This document shows positions 40,924 through 51,597 of a stretch of DNA of 64,000 nt, piece after piece. Source of the stretch: Paramacrobiotus metropolitanus. Taxonomy: Eukaryota; Tardigrada; Eutardigrada; Parachela; Macrobiotidae. The notes under the pieces were generated by a model. That model was not told the origin of the DNA. It did no database searches and saw nothing but the letters and a program-made list of their open reading frames with translations. The position numbers were made by a program, and so were the translations under genes. The DNA is taken from the NCBI RefSeq assembly GCF_019649055.1, contig NW_026570482.1, forward strand, positions 20,233-84,232. Direction: 5' to 3'. How positions within the stretch are numbered: position 1 is the stretch's first letter; every line of letters starts with the position of its first letter.

Positions 40924-43518
40924 AAGCGACAGTTCACTTTTGGTATGGTTGTTAGCTATCGCTGCATTTTCGGATGTTTTAGTACAGGACCAAGTTTGTG
41001 GGCTTCCGTTGGCATTTTACAATTTGCGACTTGATTAATATTCTGTTTTCCCCCGGACCGTCAGGACAGTAGATAGGTTCACTAAAACGATAATGGTACA
41101 GTAAAATAGATGGCTTACAGTAACCAGTACGTCCACTTGGTTTTTTTAGTTTTGCTCGGTGTCTTCGATGATTGATTTCTACATGCGTTGGTGTGTTCTT
41201 GTAAATTTACTCTTTTGTTGGCTTCCTGCTTGGTTTGGGTTTCTACCTGTGTAGTTCCGTATAAACTTTCCGGCTTAAATATCATTGATAATACACTTCA
41301 AATAAGTTCAAGCAGTTATGTAGTTTCCGAACGTATCGGCGCGCATATCCGAACACGGAACAGAGCGAACATGTACTTTGACATCAATGGAGCCGACGCC
41401 TAGTGCGGACGGTTCTGGGGATTTCTCTGTCCCTTAATATCGTGTAAATACAGTACATGCACAAATATTGCAGCTGCTGCCAAATCCCAATCCTGAGGAA
41501 CCGTTATAGAAAACTGCATAATTTGCATAACCTATCCTATCACCTACACCACCAATAAGGACGGAAAATGCCCTGACGGCACGACGCTATTCCTGTCCTT
41601 CAATGTAGATCAAATAGTTTGGTACGTAACGAATTGGTGTACGATCGCAGGTATAAAGACACCGGAAGTTTGGCTCGGTCGACCGAAAGTTCCAGATGTT
41701 AGTCGTCCTTTTTGGAAATAGGCATTTTTATCCTGAAGTGGTTGAATGCTTGGAGTTTTTGGCTCGGCTTTATATGAAGTAATTTTATCCGTTTCATGGG
41801 TCGTAAATTCGGGATGTAACTGGAGAAGCTGCGTTCAAGCCTTGCTGTTATTGAAAGAAATCCTACGTCCAGTTATCACTGCCACTTACACATCTTATTT
41901 TTCTACGGCGAACACTTTTCGTACGGGCAAAACCCCATATGCTGCTGTAGAAGACTTGTGCTGGTCACGGTGAGCAACCGATCGGTGTCAATGTCATCAC
42001 ATGTGTAATATCTATTAATCAAAATATGTTGTTGATCTCACGAATTCGAGTTTTCGTTTCCCCTTGGGTTTTTGATGTACACCACCAAAGCCCAGCAAAC
42101 CGTCTCCATCTTATAGAATAAAGGTAAAGTAGTTCTAAAATAAGAAATGGCGTCTTTAACGGGCATTTTGGTGTAGAAGTAATGTTGGGGGTTGAAATTC
42201 TTCTGTGCAGCACGCAGACGATGCGAAAGTCAACTACACTATATGTAAAATACACCGCGTACGTGTGTATGACGGACTGATTCTATTAAATTCTTGCAGT
42301 TTTGCATTAAGCGGACGCAGTCAAGTCAAGGAAGCTGGAGGAACGAACGCCGTACGGTCGCTCACTTGACTCACGAGAATAATGTGTCACCTGCTGCCCA
42401 TCGACCACTCCTTCCCTACTCTAGCGTTCTACCGGGCCAACCGATTCACAACTTCCGCTGGATATACCGAAGTGCAGTTGGGACATCTGACGTCTATGTT
42501 TGGGTTGCGTGGACTGACCACGGGAACACAGCATGCAGGACTGCATCGTATCCGGCAGTCCACATTGCCGGAAACCATGCTGTCCCGTATGCCTTGTACA
42601 CTGATCGCCCTTTACTTAATAATAGTCTCAAGGTAACACTTTCGAAATGAGTCTCAGGAGTGCGTAACTGTACAGCAGGGCTAATAGAAACGACTGTTTG
42701 CAATTGTGCAGCCGCTAGAGTAGTGCGTAGTGCGTACAATTTTTGGTAGACATAAATTCAAAACCGAGAATGTTTCTAACTAAAGATGTGTAACTTGTTT
42801 TTTTAAATTCTGATCCAAACAAAAACGGTTTTACGAAATACCTACTCGAAAAGACAACCCAGCTGAAATGCACCGAAATCGGGAGTTCCAGTCTTGCAAG
42901 TAATCATCGCATGTTTTCGTTTGCCCCTGGGTGGTACTTGACTTTTTCTCTGTTTGGTCGCCACCGCCCCGGATCACAAATCTTTTGCACAGCCACTCGA
43001 ACGCACTGATCCATCAACAAGTATGGAAGCTCGGAATGACACACTAGAATTACACTGGGTGTTGCATTCCCAGCTTCCGTACTTGTTGACGTCCGCAACG
43101 AGGAACTGGACGAGGACGACGGCCGGCTTCTCTGAGACGCTTTTCAGTTCTACCCGGTAGGAATCCAGACTATAAAAATACAAACCGGCGGTTCGGACAC
43201 CGGTCGCACGATATTTTCTGCATGGGTCTACATTTGACATCTTGATAAATTTTTATAATTTCGTGTATTGCCTTGATGGCACCAGTAAAAATCCGTAACA
43301 GTGGTGCATGTATGTGCAGCATTGGTGCATTTCACCGTAGGTTTTGCGCACCGCGAACCTGACCTTTAAGTACTTTAACATCAGTCGTCGTCCCATTGCC
43401 GCTTGATACGTTGCGCCACGGGCAGACTGAGACTTATGCCGCATACACTCATGGTGCAGATATACTAATACATATGTGACTACACAGATATACTCATACA
43501 TATGAAGCGAACCCGATC
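40924..43518. other. Intergenic stretch with unassigned ORFs
   Basis: An ORF at 42,294-42,650 (with SDVYVWVAWTDHGNTACRTA) and a minus ORF at 42,974-43,240 look composition-wise like possible exons, but I recognise no family and cannot set exon limits. Nothing else is supported. Confidence 0.35.
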
Positions 43519-43611
43519 ATGGACAAAATGGGGAAGCGAAAATCGGACGACGGTGGCAACAGCACCGCCAAGAGCATCAAGTCCGACCCCAGCTATAGAT
43601 GTTACGGATGA
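43519..43611 (+). pseudogene. N-terminal fragment of the BTB-kelch family
   Basis: ATG in GATCATGGAC opens MDKMGKRKSDDGGNSTAKS, matching the first exon of the minus-strand gene (MDRVGKRKTDDGGDSTTK). It reaches a stop after 30 codons with no BTB domain behind it. It is a small duplicated fragment of exon 1 and flanking 5' sequence. Confidence 0.75.
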
Positions 43612-43734
43612 AGATAACCAGTTTACGGCATCTGTATCCGTACCAAATTTCGTGGCATACATTTGTTTCAAAGTTTCACAATTTTTATTATAAAATATAT
43701 ACGAATCTTATGAACCTAACGTTTTATGAAATTA

Positions 43735-43845
43735 AGAATCGTAAGAAGCTCAAGAATCCTAAGAGACCAAAGAAACCTAGGAAACCAAAGAAAATCTAAG
43801 AAAAACCTAAGAAAACCTAAGAAATCCAAAAATCTAAGAAACCTT
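43735..43845 (+). repeat. Low-complexity AAGAAACCTAAG repeat
   Basis: Irregular repeats of AAGAAACC(T)AAG, purine-rich on this strand, with no coding meaning seen. Confidence 0.7.
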
Positions 43846-44163
43846 ATATCATGCAAGAGTTGTTTAGTATGTTTAGATGTTTAATTTAGAGAGATTTTTA
43901 GTAACCTAAGAATCGTGCAAGAGATAATTAGTATTAATATAATAAACACAAAATATGTAAAATAAATGATTCTTGTGCAGAGTGTATGCACGCATGGCTG
44001 CTTAGCAACACCGGTCGCCTACCCAAATTTCCCGTTCGCCTGTATATCAGTCCTGACCGTACCGGGCTTTCCCCGTAACATTATTGTCATCGTTTCCGAC
44101 GTGCCGTTTCTCCTGCCGCGACATTTCTCTAACCATGCCGTATTCGATTTCCTCTCACACTAT

Positions 44164-44170
44164 TATAAAA
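44164..44170 (+). promoter_or_regulatory. TATA box for the secreted-protein gene
   Basis: TATAAAA in CTATTATAAAAGCGCG lies about 110 bp upstream of the ATG at 44,276, consistent with transcription start near 44,195 and a short 5' UTR. Confidence 0.5.
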
Positions 44171-44275
44171 GCGCGCACATGATTTTCATAGAATTCCCCA
44201 AGTGATCGAAGTGACTATTTCCATAAAGTGAAGTGATTATGTTCATAGCGACCTTTAGGCAGTCCCTCCCTAACC

Positions 44276-45683
44276 ATGCTCACCGTGCCAGTTACCGTGT
44301 TGCTGATCATCATCGTTGGTCTGGTTAACAGTACGTATCACAGTTTTTCGCTTAATTGTAATAATTATTATGGTTGTTTGTGTGTCTTGAATTCTTTTCG
44401 ATAAGGGCGCTGACTGGTTACCCTTGCCGTTGTTGCGGTGTTGAAAGCCGTCTGGCTTCGATTTTTGCGTGTGTGTTTTTTTTTTAAAAAGGGTCAAGGT
44501 GTGGGTGAATTGTTTGCTGACCACTGTTTCAATAGTCTGCGACTCAAAGCTATTATATTTTTATTTTGTATCGGTAATTGTGCCTTACTTTATTATTAAG
44601 TATTTCGGCAATAAAAAAAACCGATAAAACAATTAATTAACAAAATGCAAATAAATTCTTGTGGTAAATATTGTAATTACACTGTTGTGTTAGGCAATTA
44701 TTACCGTGCTTTTCAGCTTTTACATTGAAACACCGTCAACATCACTTGAAACTCGGTGCTGCATAATTAATGGCTTGCATTCGTCAATAATTACAACGCC
44801 ATAAAAATTTGGTAACTGTATTTTGTTATATGTACCTTAAATACCGTAAATTCCGAATTAAACGCCCTGGTTTTTATTTTTTCGAGAGCTTCGGGAGGGG
44901 GACATCGTAATTTTGAAGGGGGACATGTAACTTTGAAGCAGACATCGAAAACCTTCAAATAAATGTTAATTTGTCCCTATTGCGCATGTTTGGCACTCGG
45001 CACCTGTTGTGATGCCGCTGTTGTTTTGTTAAAGGAGATCGGTCAGAAATTCGTATTAGAACAAGCGAAAGCCATGACAATAATAAAAATTCTTGTAAAA
45101 AGATCTACACGGAATTAGAAATTCTCATATCGTATAAGACAAGGACAATGAATTTTGTCCAACAGGTCAGAGCAGTACCAGTCCGGCCTCGGCCAATCCT
45201 AAGCCGACAACGAGCGGTCTAGGCGGTGACCTCAGCGACAGCCCCATCTCCGACACCTTCCCCTACCCCGTTGTTGCCGATAACGTTATCGGCCAGCCGA
45301 ATTTCGCCCAAGGAAATCGGGAAATTGGTTCACTGGGCGCCGACGTCTTCCTACCAGCCCGAAAAATGTCTCCGCCCGACGATAGCCCTCAAGGCCAAGG
45401 GCAGGGTACGTTCCGTGCAGAGGGAGGCCAGTCGAACTACACCCGCGTGCCGCTGAATCAGGCCCAGATCCCAGCGTCAGTCCCGCTAAAAAAATCCCGC
45501 CTCACCTACCGGCAGCAGTGGCAGGTCGCGGGTGACCACACCCTAATGGAAAGACACCAATTCCGCTATAATAAGACAAAGGTCACACATGCCGTTAGCG
45601 ATGCAGCCTTGTACCATTTATTGTCATTACTTGAATCTTGTCAGTACGTATATAGTTGCAAACTAAATGTAATTATTAGCTAA
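44276..45683 (+). CDS. Two-exon gene for a small secreted Pro/Gln-rich protein
   Basis: Exon 1 (44,276-44,330) codes a textbook signal peptide MLTVPVTVLLIIIVGLVN and ends at a GTACGT donor. Exon 2 starts at 45,166 after TTTTGTCCAACAG, joins in matching phase, and stays open to a stop at 45,683, giving 190 aa. The mature part is Ser/Pro/Gly/Gln-rich at first, then more polar with a basic stretch (PLKKSRLTYRQQWQVAGDH). No Cys framework or known domain is visible apart from one late Cys pair. Correct phase, signal peptide and TATA box argue for a real gene. Function is unknown; secretion is inferred. Confidence 0.65.
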
Positions 45684-46398
45684 ATAAAACAAACACAAAA
45701 AAGCGAAATAAAAATTATAAAATAAATTTCCTAATTTTTTATATTAACAATAATTTATATATTAACAGAAAGTTATATAATAACAAAAAATTTATCTGCG
45801 TGTTGGGAACTTTTATTTTTGTATTAATTGAAAGGCAGTTTTCATTTACGTGTTTAGCAGGCGCGGCTATTTGTATACTTATGTCAGGCAGGGTTTTATT
45901 AAAAGAGCTAATCGTGCCAACACGTTTTCTAGTCGATTCGACCAGATCGACTATGTATTCGTAGTTGTCGACGTTTGAACGTTTGAACGTTTGAAATCGA
46001 CCACGTTTGAAACGGCTTTAGGATTTTGAATATTCCTAATTAAGTGTAACATGTTAATCAATACTTTTCTTCCAGATTATGGAATCCAAGAGCAAACCAG
46101 TAACAACGGGGACATTTGCCGCAGGCCTGCTGCCATAGGTGTTTTTGGAACTAGGAGAACGAAAACAAAGTTTTCGACTGACGTTGGATTTTTTGTACAG
46201 ACTCACTTGGTTTTACATAAATCGGATTCAAAATGCCAGCATTTAAGTGCGTGTACGTGAGAGGAACGTCGACATGGCTGGCCTCATCATTCTGCGGTTC
46301 AACAACTGCCTTTGTTCAGAACAGTATTTATTTTTATTTACTGCTTTATTTCATAAAATTTAGGTACGATACACTGAACACAGATCAAAAACAGTCAA
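45684..46398. other. Intergenic stretch
   Basis: AT-rich after 45,684 with AATAAA-like poly(A) signals near 45,683-45,725, probably the 3' end of the secreted-protein gene. A short tandem ACGTTTGAACGTTTGAACG lies near 45,970. No gene supported. Confidence 0.5.
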
Positions 46399-47045
46399 TC
46401 ACAGTAACAAAATCTCATTTAACGCTATCGCTCCCTCCATTGTTCCGAGTACGGAAGTGGCGTTACCTCGCTGAATCTCCAGAGACAGCCGTTGACGAAG
46501 GAACTCATGGGAGCGAGGTTCACCTGTGTGAAGTTGTAGTCGCTTGCCGATTTCTTTTACCAATATGTTAGCTGACTTTCCCCATGGGCCAAGTGTTTCG
46601 AACGCTAGCGGTACGAAAATGTATCTGCCATTCAGATACGCATACAGATGCACTTTCTTGTCCTCGGCTTGCGCGGCAGCGGAACCTGCGGTGACCGACG
46701 TGGATTTCCGGTGGGACAAAGCAACAGTGTCCACGCAGGTCACATCCCACGCAAGACACATCCCGCGTTTCCAGGCAAATGTGGTGCATCCATCGGGGCG
46801 GCGAGCCGAAGTGTGTGACGTTCCACGGGGCTCCAGCCTTGCTGGGATCCCTGCCGAAACTAACGATCTGCACACAATGCTATCAGGCCGCCGTGGCGTG
46901 CGTGTCTCCCAGCAGAAAAAGAACATGATAAGCCGTGGTGGCCATACACGTCAACAGGCTTATTGCACTTAGCACATGGATGAGGCTCACAGATTATTTT
47001 TATTAGATCACAATCGATAAACTGTACATGCAAACGGAAAACACT
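46399..47045 (-). pseudogene. Retrotransposon-derived nuclease-like C-terminal domain, fragment
   Basis: The minus strand reads CAKCNKPVDVYGHHGLSC, then (after one frameshift near 46,870-46,900) SLVSAGIPARLEPRG, RRPDGCTTFAW, LAWDVTCVDT and finally FVPLAFETLGPWGKSA and FLRQRLSLEIQRGNATSVLGT. This order of a zinc-binding pair, RPDG, WDVT..DT and QRLS..IQRGNA matches a domain I know from many invertebrate retrotransposon-like proteins, where the D..T..D pattern suggests a restriction-endonuclease-like fold. No reverse transcriptase is found upstream, so this is a truncated relic. The exact element family is uncertain. Confidence 0.6.
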
Positions 47046-48114
47046 GTACACCTATGGCAAAACAATCTTCTTCAGATTGTTTCCACGCCCAGTCACGTCA
47101 TCGAGCGGCGGCGACGAGCGAAGCTTCAGACTCATATCCAGAGTCCCCTTTCCCACGTGTGAGAGCGCTTGTCGGTAGAAACCGTCTGTCCAATCTGTGC
47201 GCGTCGCGCGTGCTTATCTCTTCAATCTGCGTTGATAGCAGAGTGAGCCAGTACAATGCGGCGCGGTGCCTGCCTGACCAAGAAACCGCCGATAAGCAGA
47301 CGCTGACTCACTAAAGGATCCGCGTCCAAAGTGCCAACGCCGGCTGACGCGTCAGCCAATCCACTGTCTCGATCACGCCCCTTCCCACCTCAGGTTCGCA
47401 CGCTGGCCGTCTTCCACAGACATCGTTCGCTGAATTGGTGGTCCATATGTATTGGGCAAATCATTCGGCAAACTTTCGTCTACGTAGCTGTTTGTCGTTG
47501 CCATTTAAATCTGTCAGTTTTAACTTCGACGCAGAACTTAGAAGAAGAAGTGCAGCTAGATCTCTAATCGTTGTTCATTTCTTTCAATAATATTACCGCC
47601 TGTCAAGCATTTGGCGCGTGGTGAAGTTTTGCATTTGCTTTCTTCAAGGAGCTTGATACTAGGTACGTACCGACGTACGTATAGTTGTTGATCACACACT
47701 GATTTGCCGATACTTCCCCGTGTTCGTAGAGCTTTTGATTTTCGAAAGTACATATTTAAGCGGTTTTACCGCAATGTTTGTGGGAACGTACTCTTCTGGT
47801 AATTTGCCACGCAAGCCTCTGTAAACAGTGTTTAATCAGCAACACTACTCAAACGTTCTGCTAGTCTAAAACAGTTTATCAGTTTATCGCAGTCGAAAGC
47901 TCGGTTGTCTACTTAGATGACCGAGCTTCGTTCGGTTTCATAGAATTCTAGAGCAATTGATTTTTCGTCCGTTTCTTACATTTCCGTAAGCTTTCTTGGG
48001 TTTCCAAGAAAGCTTGTTGTTGCACAAGCGTAAAGTAGTAAGGACAACGGAGCAATGTCAAAAGCAAGCAACATACAGCACTAATGGCTTGACTGGTTGT
48101 AGTGAACCTGATCA
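47046..48114. other. Duplicated intergenic block upstream of a BTB-kelch fragment
   Basis: Parts match the region upstream of the 39,937 paralogue: 47,080-47,320 as an inverted copy of 39,100-39,440, and 47,395-47,580 as a direct copy of 39,710-39,900. No gene supported. Confidence 0.55.
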
Positions 48115-48330
48115 TGGACAGTGCGGGGAAACGCAAAGCGGACGACGCTGGTGGCAGTACTCCCAGGAACACCCGCGTCAAACCCGATTACGGGCGTGAC
48201 GTCAGCGCGAGCGTCAGCGGAAAGCGGCGCGCCGGAATGGAGTGTTCCGTCGCATCTGGTGGCCGTTGTCACATGCAAGTTTGTGGTGTACAGTCGCTGG
48301 TCGGCGGTGGAGGCGTATCTGCATCTGTAG
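48115..48330 (+). pseudogene. Exon-1 fragment of the BTB-kelch family with a frameshift
   Basis: ATG in GATCATGGAC opens MDSAGKRKADDAGGSTPRN, matching exon 1 of the family. A second frame continues the match (LVAVVTCKFVVYSRWSAVEA versus LVAVVTGTFVVYRRWWAVEA) and ends at a stop at 48,330. One shift near 48,245 separates the two. The BTB domain is truncated; no further exons follow. Confidence 0.75.
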
Positions 48331-48530
48331 ATAAAATTTTATTACGGTAACTAGCAGACTCCGCGCAAATTGCGCGGAAGAAGTTAAACGAATTACAAAT
48401 AAATCACCTTATTTACGTAATTCAAACTTCCTAAAGGCTTTTTTCTTGGTTATTTCTGAGTGTATTCTGGAATATGAATATTCCGGAATGAGTAAGCTTG
48501 TTTTTCCAATAAATTTGACGTTAATTTCGG

Positions 48531-48750
48531 CTTAAAGGAAGCAGCCCGTTACATAGCTCTGAATTCGCTTACATCCACGGGAACTTTCGCTTTCGCGCGC
48601 TTCCAAACACCATTTTGTATTGCTTTTAACATTGGGTAGTCAAACGATTTGTAAACATAGGCGTAAAATCCGTTTTCGTGCTCACCTTCGGGTTGCAGAA
48701 TTATTACGGCACAAAATGTTAAATGCACTACAGCGCGATTCAAGAATACG
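48531..48750. mobile_element. Diverged single-arm relative of the TTAA palindromic MITE
   Basis: It starts CTTAAAGGAAG and parallels the left arm of 22,901-23,578 through CCCG, TTACAT, TTTCGCTTTCGCGCGCTTCC, GTCAAACGATTTGTAAACAT, AGGCG, then GTGCTCACCTTCGGGTT. The second arm is not seen. The end is approximate. Confidence 0.55.
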
Positions 48751-49802
48751 TAACGTTCTTTGCACACGATTTATCACCCTAGTCCCTTGTTGTAACATTT
48801 AACGCTTGCGCGACAAAAATTAGTACCGCATACATAGCTGAAGCCCAACCGCTCTTTATAAAAATAAATTTAAACATATTTGCATTGTCTTTTATAGTGT
48901 CGGCCTGCCGACTCCCAATCCCTTGTAATTAAACTTAGTCAAGTAACAAACAGTTAACCGCTCCCACCCTTTCCTGTTCCGTAAACTTAAATCGCGCGTA
49001 CCGGAAACAGCATCGATCCCAGTTTTACGTAAACTGCATTTGAAAATTATACCATATATTTAAAGTTGCCCGTTGTACAGCAGCATGTTTTGGTTAGACC
49101 TCAAAATACATTCGTTTTGAATGCCTTTGATGTAAGCGTAGAAATTCCTTTTTTCTTATAATTTTTATTCGTAATTTTTTCCTTGAAATTGGATGTTTCG
49201 CTTGCTGCTCCGCGAGCTCCGCTCGCGCCGCAGCTCGGCGTCGCCTGCAGCTCCGCCTTCGGTTAATATTCAGCGATACTTAACTGTGCTTTGTAAATCT
49301 TTAACTGTTACTAAAACTAAATTAATGAAGTCAACGAATTATAAGCAACGATAAGAATGGAAAGTGGCAGAGGCAAAACTTCGTTCGCCCTCACCCTTTC
49401 CTATGCAGCAGCCAATACAGTAAGTACTTGCACTTCAACAGTAAATATTGTCCTACCCCATGGACGGGCTGATACGTTAAACCAAACATACCGCTCCTGA
49501 GGGCAGTTACTTAACCACCAACTGGTTTCGGAGTTATTCCCGATTTTCCTGATTGGCTGTTGCATTCCCCGTAGACTTTGTATAGTAAGGTTTCCCAGAG
49601 TTTTCCTTAAAACGTATCCTTTTTCTCAAATCAAACTGATTTTGTAAAAACCTACTAAATTAGGGCTATCGAATAATACATAGAGCTTAAAGATTGATCC
49701 AGTGTATCGGTCGGGATGGATGCGCAGACACGCTGACCACACCTCCTCTTAATCTTTTATTATAAAGGAAGAATAATAGCTGATGGCTTAAATGATGGTG
49801 GA
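48751..49802. other. Intergenic stretch before the Polinton
   Basis: No gene supported. A GC-rich block of CTCCGC/GAGCTCCGC words lies at 49,200-49,260. The six bases just before the Polinton (GGTGGA at 49,797-49,802) would be the left target duplication if present. Confidence 0.5.
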
Positions 49803-50000
49803 AGAAAACGGACCTTATATAAACACAAGATGGCGTCGGTTACGTCAGAAACTGGAGTTGGGAGCTGGACTTTCTAGTTACAATTCCCGGTTGTACTTTG
49901 TACTTGCAGCTCCCAACTGCAGCATATGATTCAGCACAACTGCAGCATATGATTACTCCATATGTATACTGTATAGCGTACACTACCTAATTTACTCACT
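49803..50000 (+). repeat. Polinton left terminal inverted repeat
   Basis: It aligns with the reverse complement of the right end over roughly 200 bp, strongest in the outer 70 bp. It contains TATATAAA at 49,816-49,823, AAGATGGCG, TTACGTCA and GAGTTGGGAGCTG, all kept at the other end. Confidence 0.9.
49816..49823 (+). promoter_or_regulatory. TATA box inside the terminal inverted repeat
   Basis: TATATAAA lies 13 bp from the element end and is followed by AAGATGGCG and TTACGTCA. The mirrored copy is at 63,980-63,987 reading inward on the minus strand. Conservation at both diverged ends suggests function in transcription or replication. Confidence 0.5.
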
Positions 50001-50340
50001 TACTGATATTCACACACACAAGTTGTTTACATTCTTTTACCGCGTGGAGCGGCACTAGCATATATTAGCGCCACTGGCTCGTCAGCGATGGTGCTGCATA
50101 CTATGCGCGTCTCTTAATTATTGAAAACACTTGTAGTAATGCTGTGCACTTGTAATATACATAATTATTTGCCAACTTACCGAGTAGTTTAATTGCTTAT
50201 CTGGATTGTGCACGACTGGGATATAATTGTGAAACTCGACATGTGCCCAGTGTACTGTATGGATACTACTGTACACTGCACAGTTATATTGATTCACTTT
50301 CACTGTGTGATTCAACAAGTTGTTTACATTCTTTTACACT

Positions 50341-51293
50341 ATGGAGGAGCACAGCAACGCATCTGGCTCGTCAAAGCCTTTCAACGTACAGTAAGTAAAA
50401 TATAATTGCTTTTTAGTGGATATTACTATTTCCTCTATTCTCAGCTTATTTATACATAAATAATCATAAAAACTAACAGGTACAATGGAAGATTATTTTC
50501 TTTATTACTGTACATTATGACTGTACTGTGTAATCAGTTTTGACAGTTATTTGCAGGCTGGTGGTCTATTGCGTGCATGCTTATGCGTGCGTGCAGATCA
50601 ACTGGAAAAAGTCCGCCAGGGTCGCTGCAAATTTTTTTCCACTGGAGCCAAAGGTGCATTTCTATTAACGATTACTCCGCTAATTGCAGAATTTATGAAT
50701 TTCTTGTACACGAAGTAAGTGAAGCTAATGTTTTTAGTTCATATTGTGTTGTAACACATGGTATATTTTTTATGTGTACATAGTTTCGGGGATGCTACAA
50801 GCAACGATGGCTCGAGTGGAAAAAGTTGGCCTGAACTTCTCAAAGAATTTTTCCACCTTGTCGAAGGTATGGCGTAATTTGCTGATTTCGCAGTTTTTAC
50901 ATTACATAAATTATTATTATATGCTTGTATGTTAGCTCAATGCTTTTATAACAAAAAATACATTTCGTAATGAACCCTAATTATCATAATTAATGATCAA
51001 GGTACTGTACAGTATTGCACTGTATATTAGTATGTACCATGTAGCTTTTTTTGTACTGCTTTTAATTTGCTGCATTTAGTTTCCTAATAACAAGCGCAAT
51101 CTGTTTTCAGCAGTTTGAAGAGTACTAGCATCTTTTGCACCTAATAAATTAATTTTTCCAGAATGGAAAATCATCGCCGTATAACCTTGAAGCCGGACTC
51201 GCATGGCCGGAAATATTTCAGGTTCAAACATGGCATCAGCTTTTGCTCTTATTGAGTGTACAATTTTCTAAACTAAGAAATTTCCAAAATTAA
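50341..51293 (+). CDS. Four-exon Polinton gene of unknown function with related exons
   Basis: Proposed exons are 50,341-50,390; 50,597-50,714; 50,784-50,866; 51,162-51,293, each with GT-AG borders (GTAAGT, GTAAGT, GTATGG donors). Exons 1-2 join in phase and exon 4 is open to a stop. Exon 3 is one base off a clean join, like other one-base shifts in this element. Exons 2 and 3 are similar in DNA and, in the best frames, read STGKSPPGSLQIFFHW and SSGKSWPELLKEFFHL; exon 4 has NGKSSPYNL. This implies exon duplication. The first exon also has a diverged upstream copy at 50,018-50,090. No family is recognised. Confidence 0.45.
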
Positions 51294-51326
51294 AAGTGGC
51301 GACAATGTTAACAATTCGTGGATTCT

Positions 51327-51597
51327 TTAACGATGCTTTTGATAGCCATATTTTTGCAGTTTCCGGTAATAGTGATCCAATAACGCGAGAGCATCACTGA
51401 TGGACTTTGCACCATTAACTGTGATCTTGCCGTTGCGGTACCCGGCAGTGCGATTTGTAAGGACGAATGGAACGGAGAAGAAGCCCGGAAAATTTATGTG
51501 GTGCATAATGAGAAAGCGGAGCGCGTTCGGATAAGCTGGGTAAGTCAATTGCGCAGCCAAGGTCAGCAGTTGCAACAACGTTAGTTATTTTCGCCAT
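51327..51597 (-). CDS. TATA-binding-protein-like single-lobe protein of the Polinton, one frameshift
   Basis: From ATG at 51,597 the minus strand reads ITNVVATADLGCAIDL, then HYAPHKFSGLLLRSIRP. After a one-base shift near 51,440-51,450 the other frame gives RNGKITVNGAKS and a helix ending KLQKYGY, with the stop at 51,327. This is the order of one TBP repeat: N-[IV]-V-[AS]-T-x-[DN]-LG ... DL, Y-x-P-x-x-F-x-G-L-[IL]-x-R, then GK-[IM]-x-[VC]-[TN]-GAKS and a C-terminal helix. TBP normally has two such repeats (about 180 residues) and bends TATA DNA; here there is one, about 85 residues. The start overlaps the end of the upstream minus-strand gene. It may direct transcription from the element's TATA boxes. 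Confidence 0.75.
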
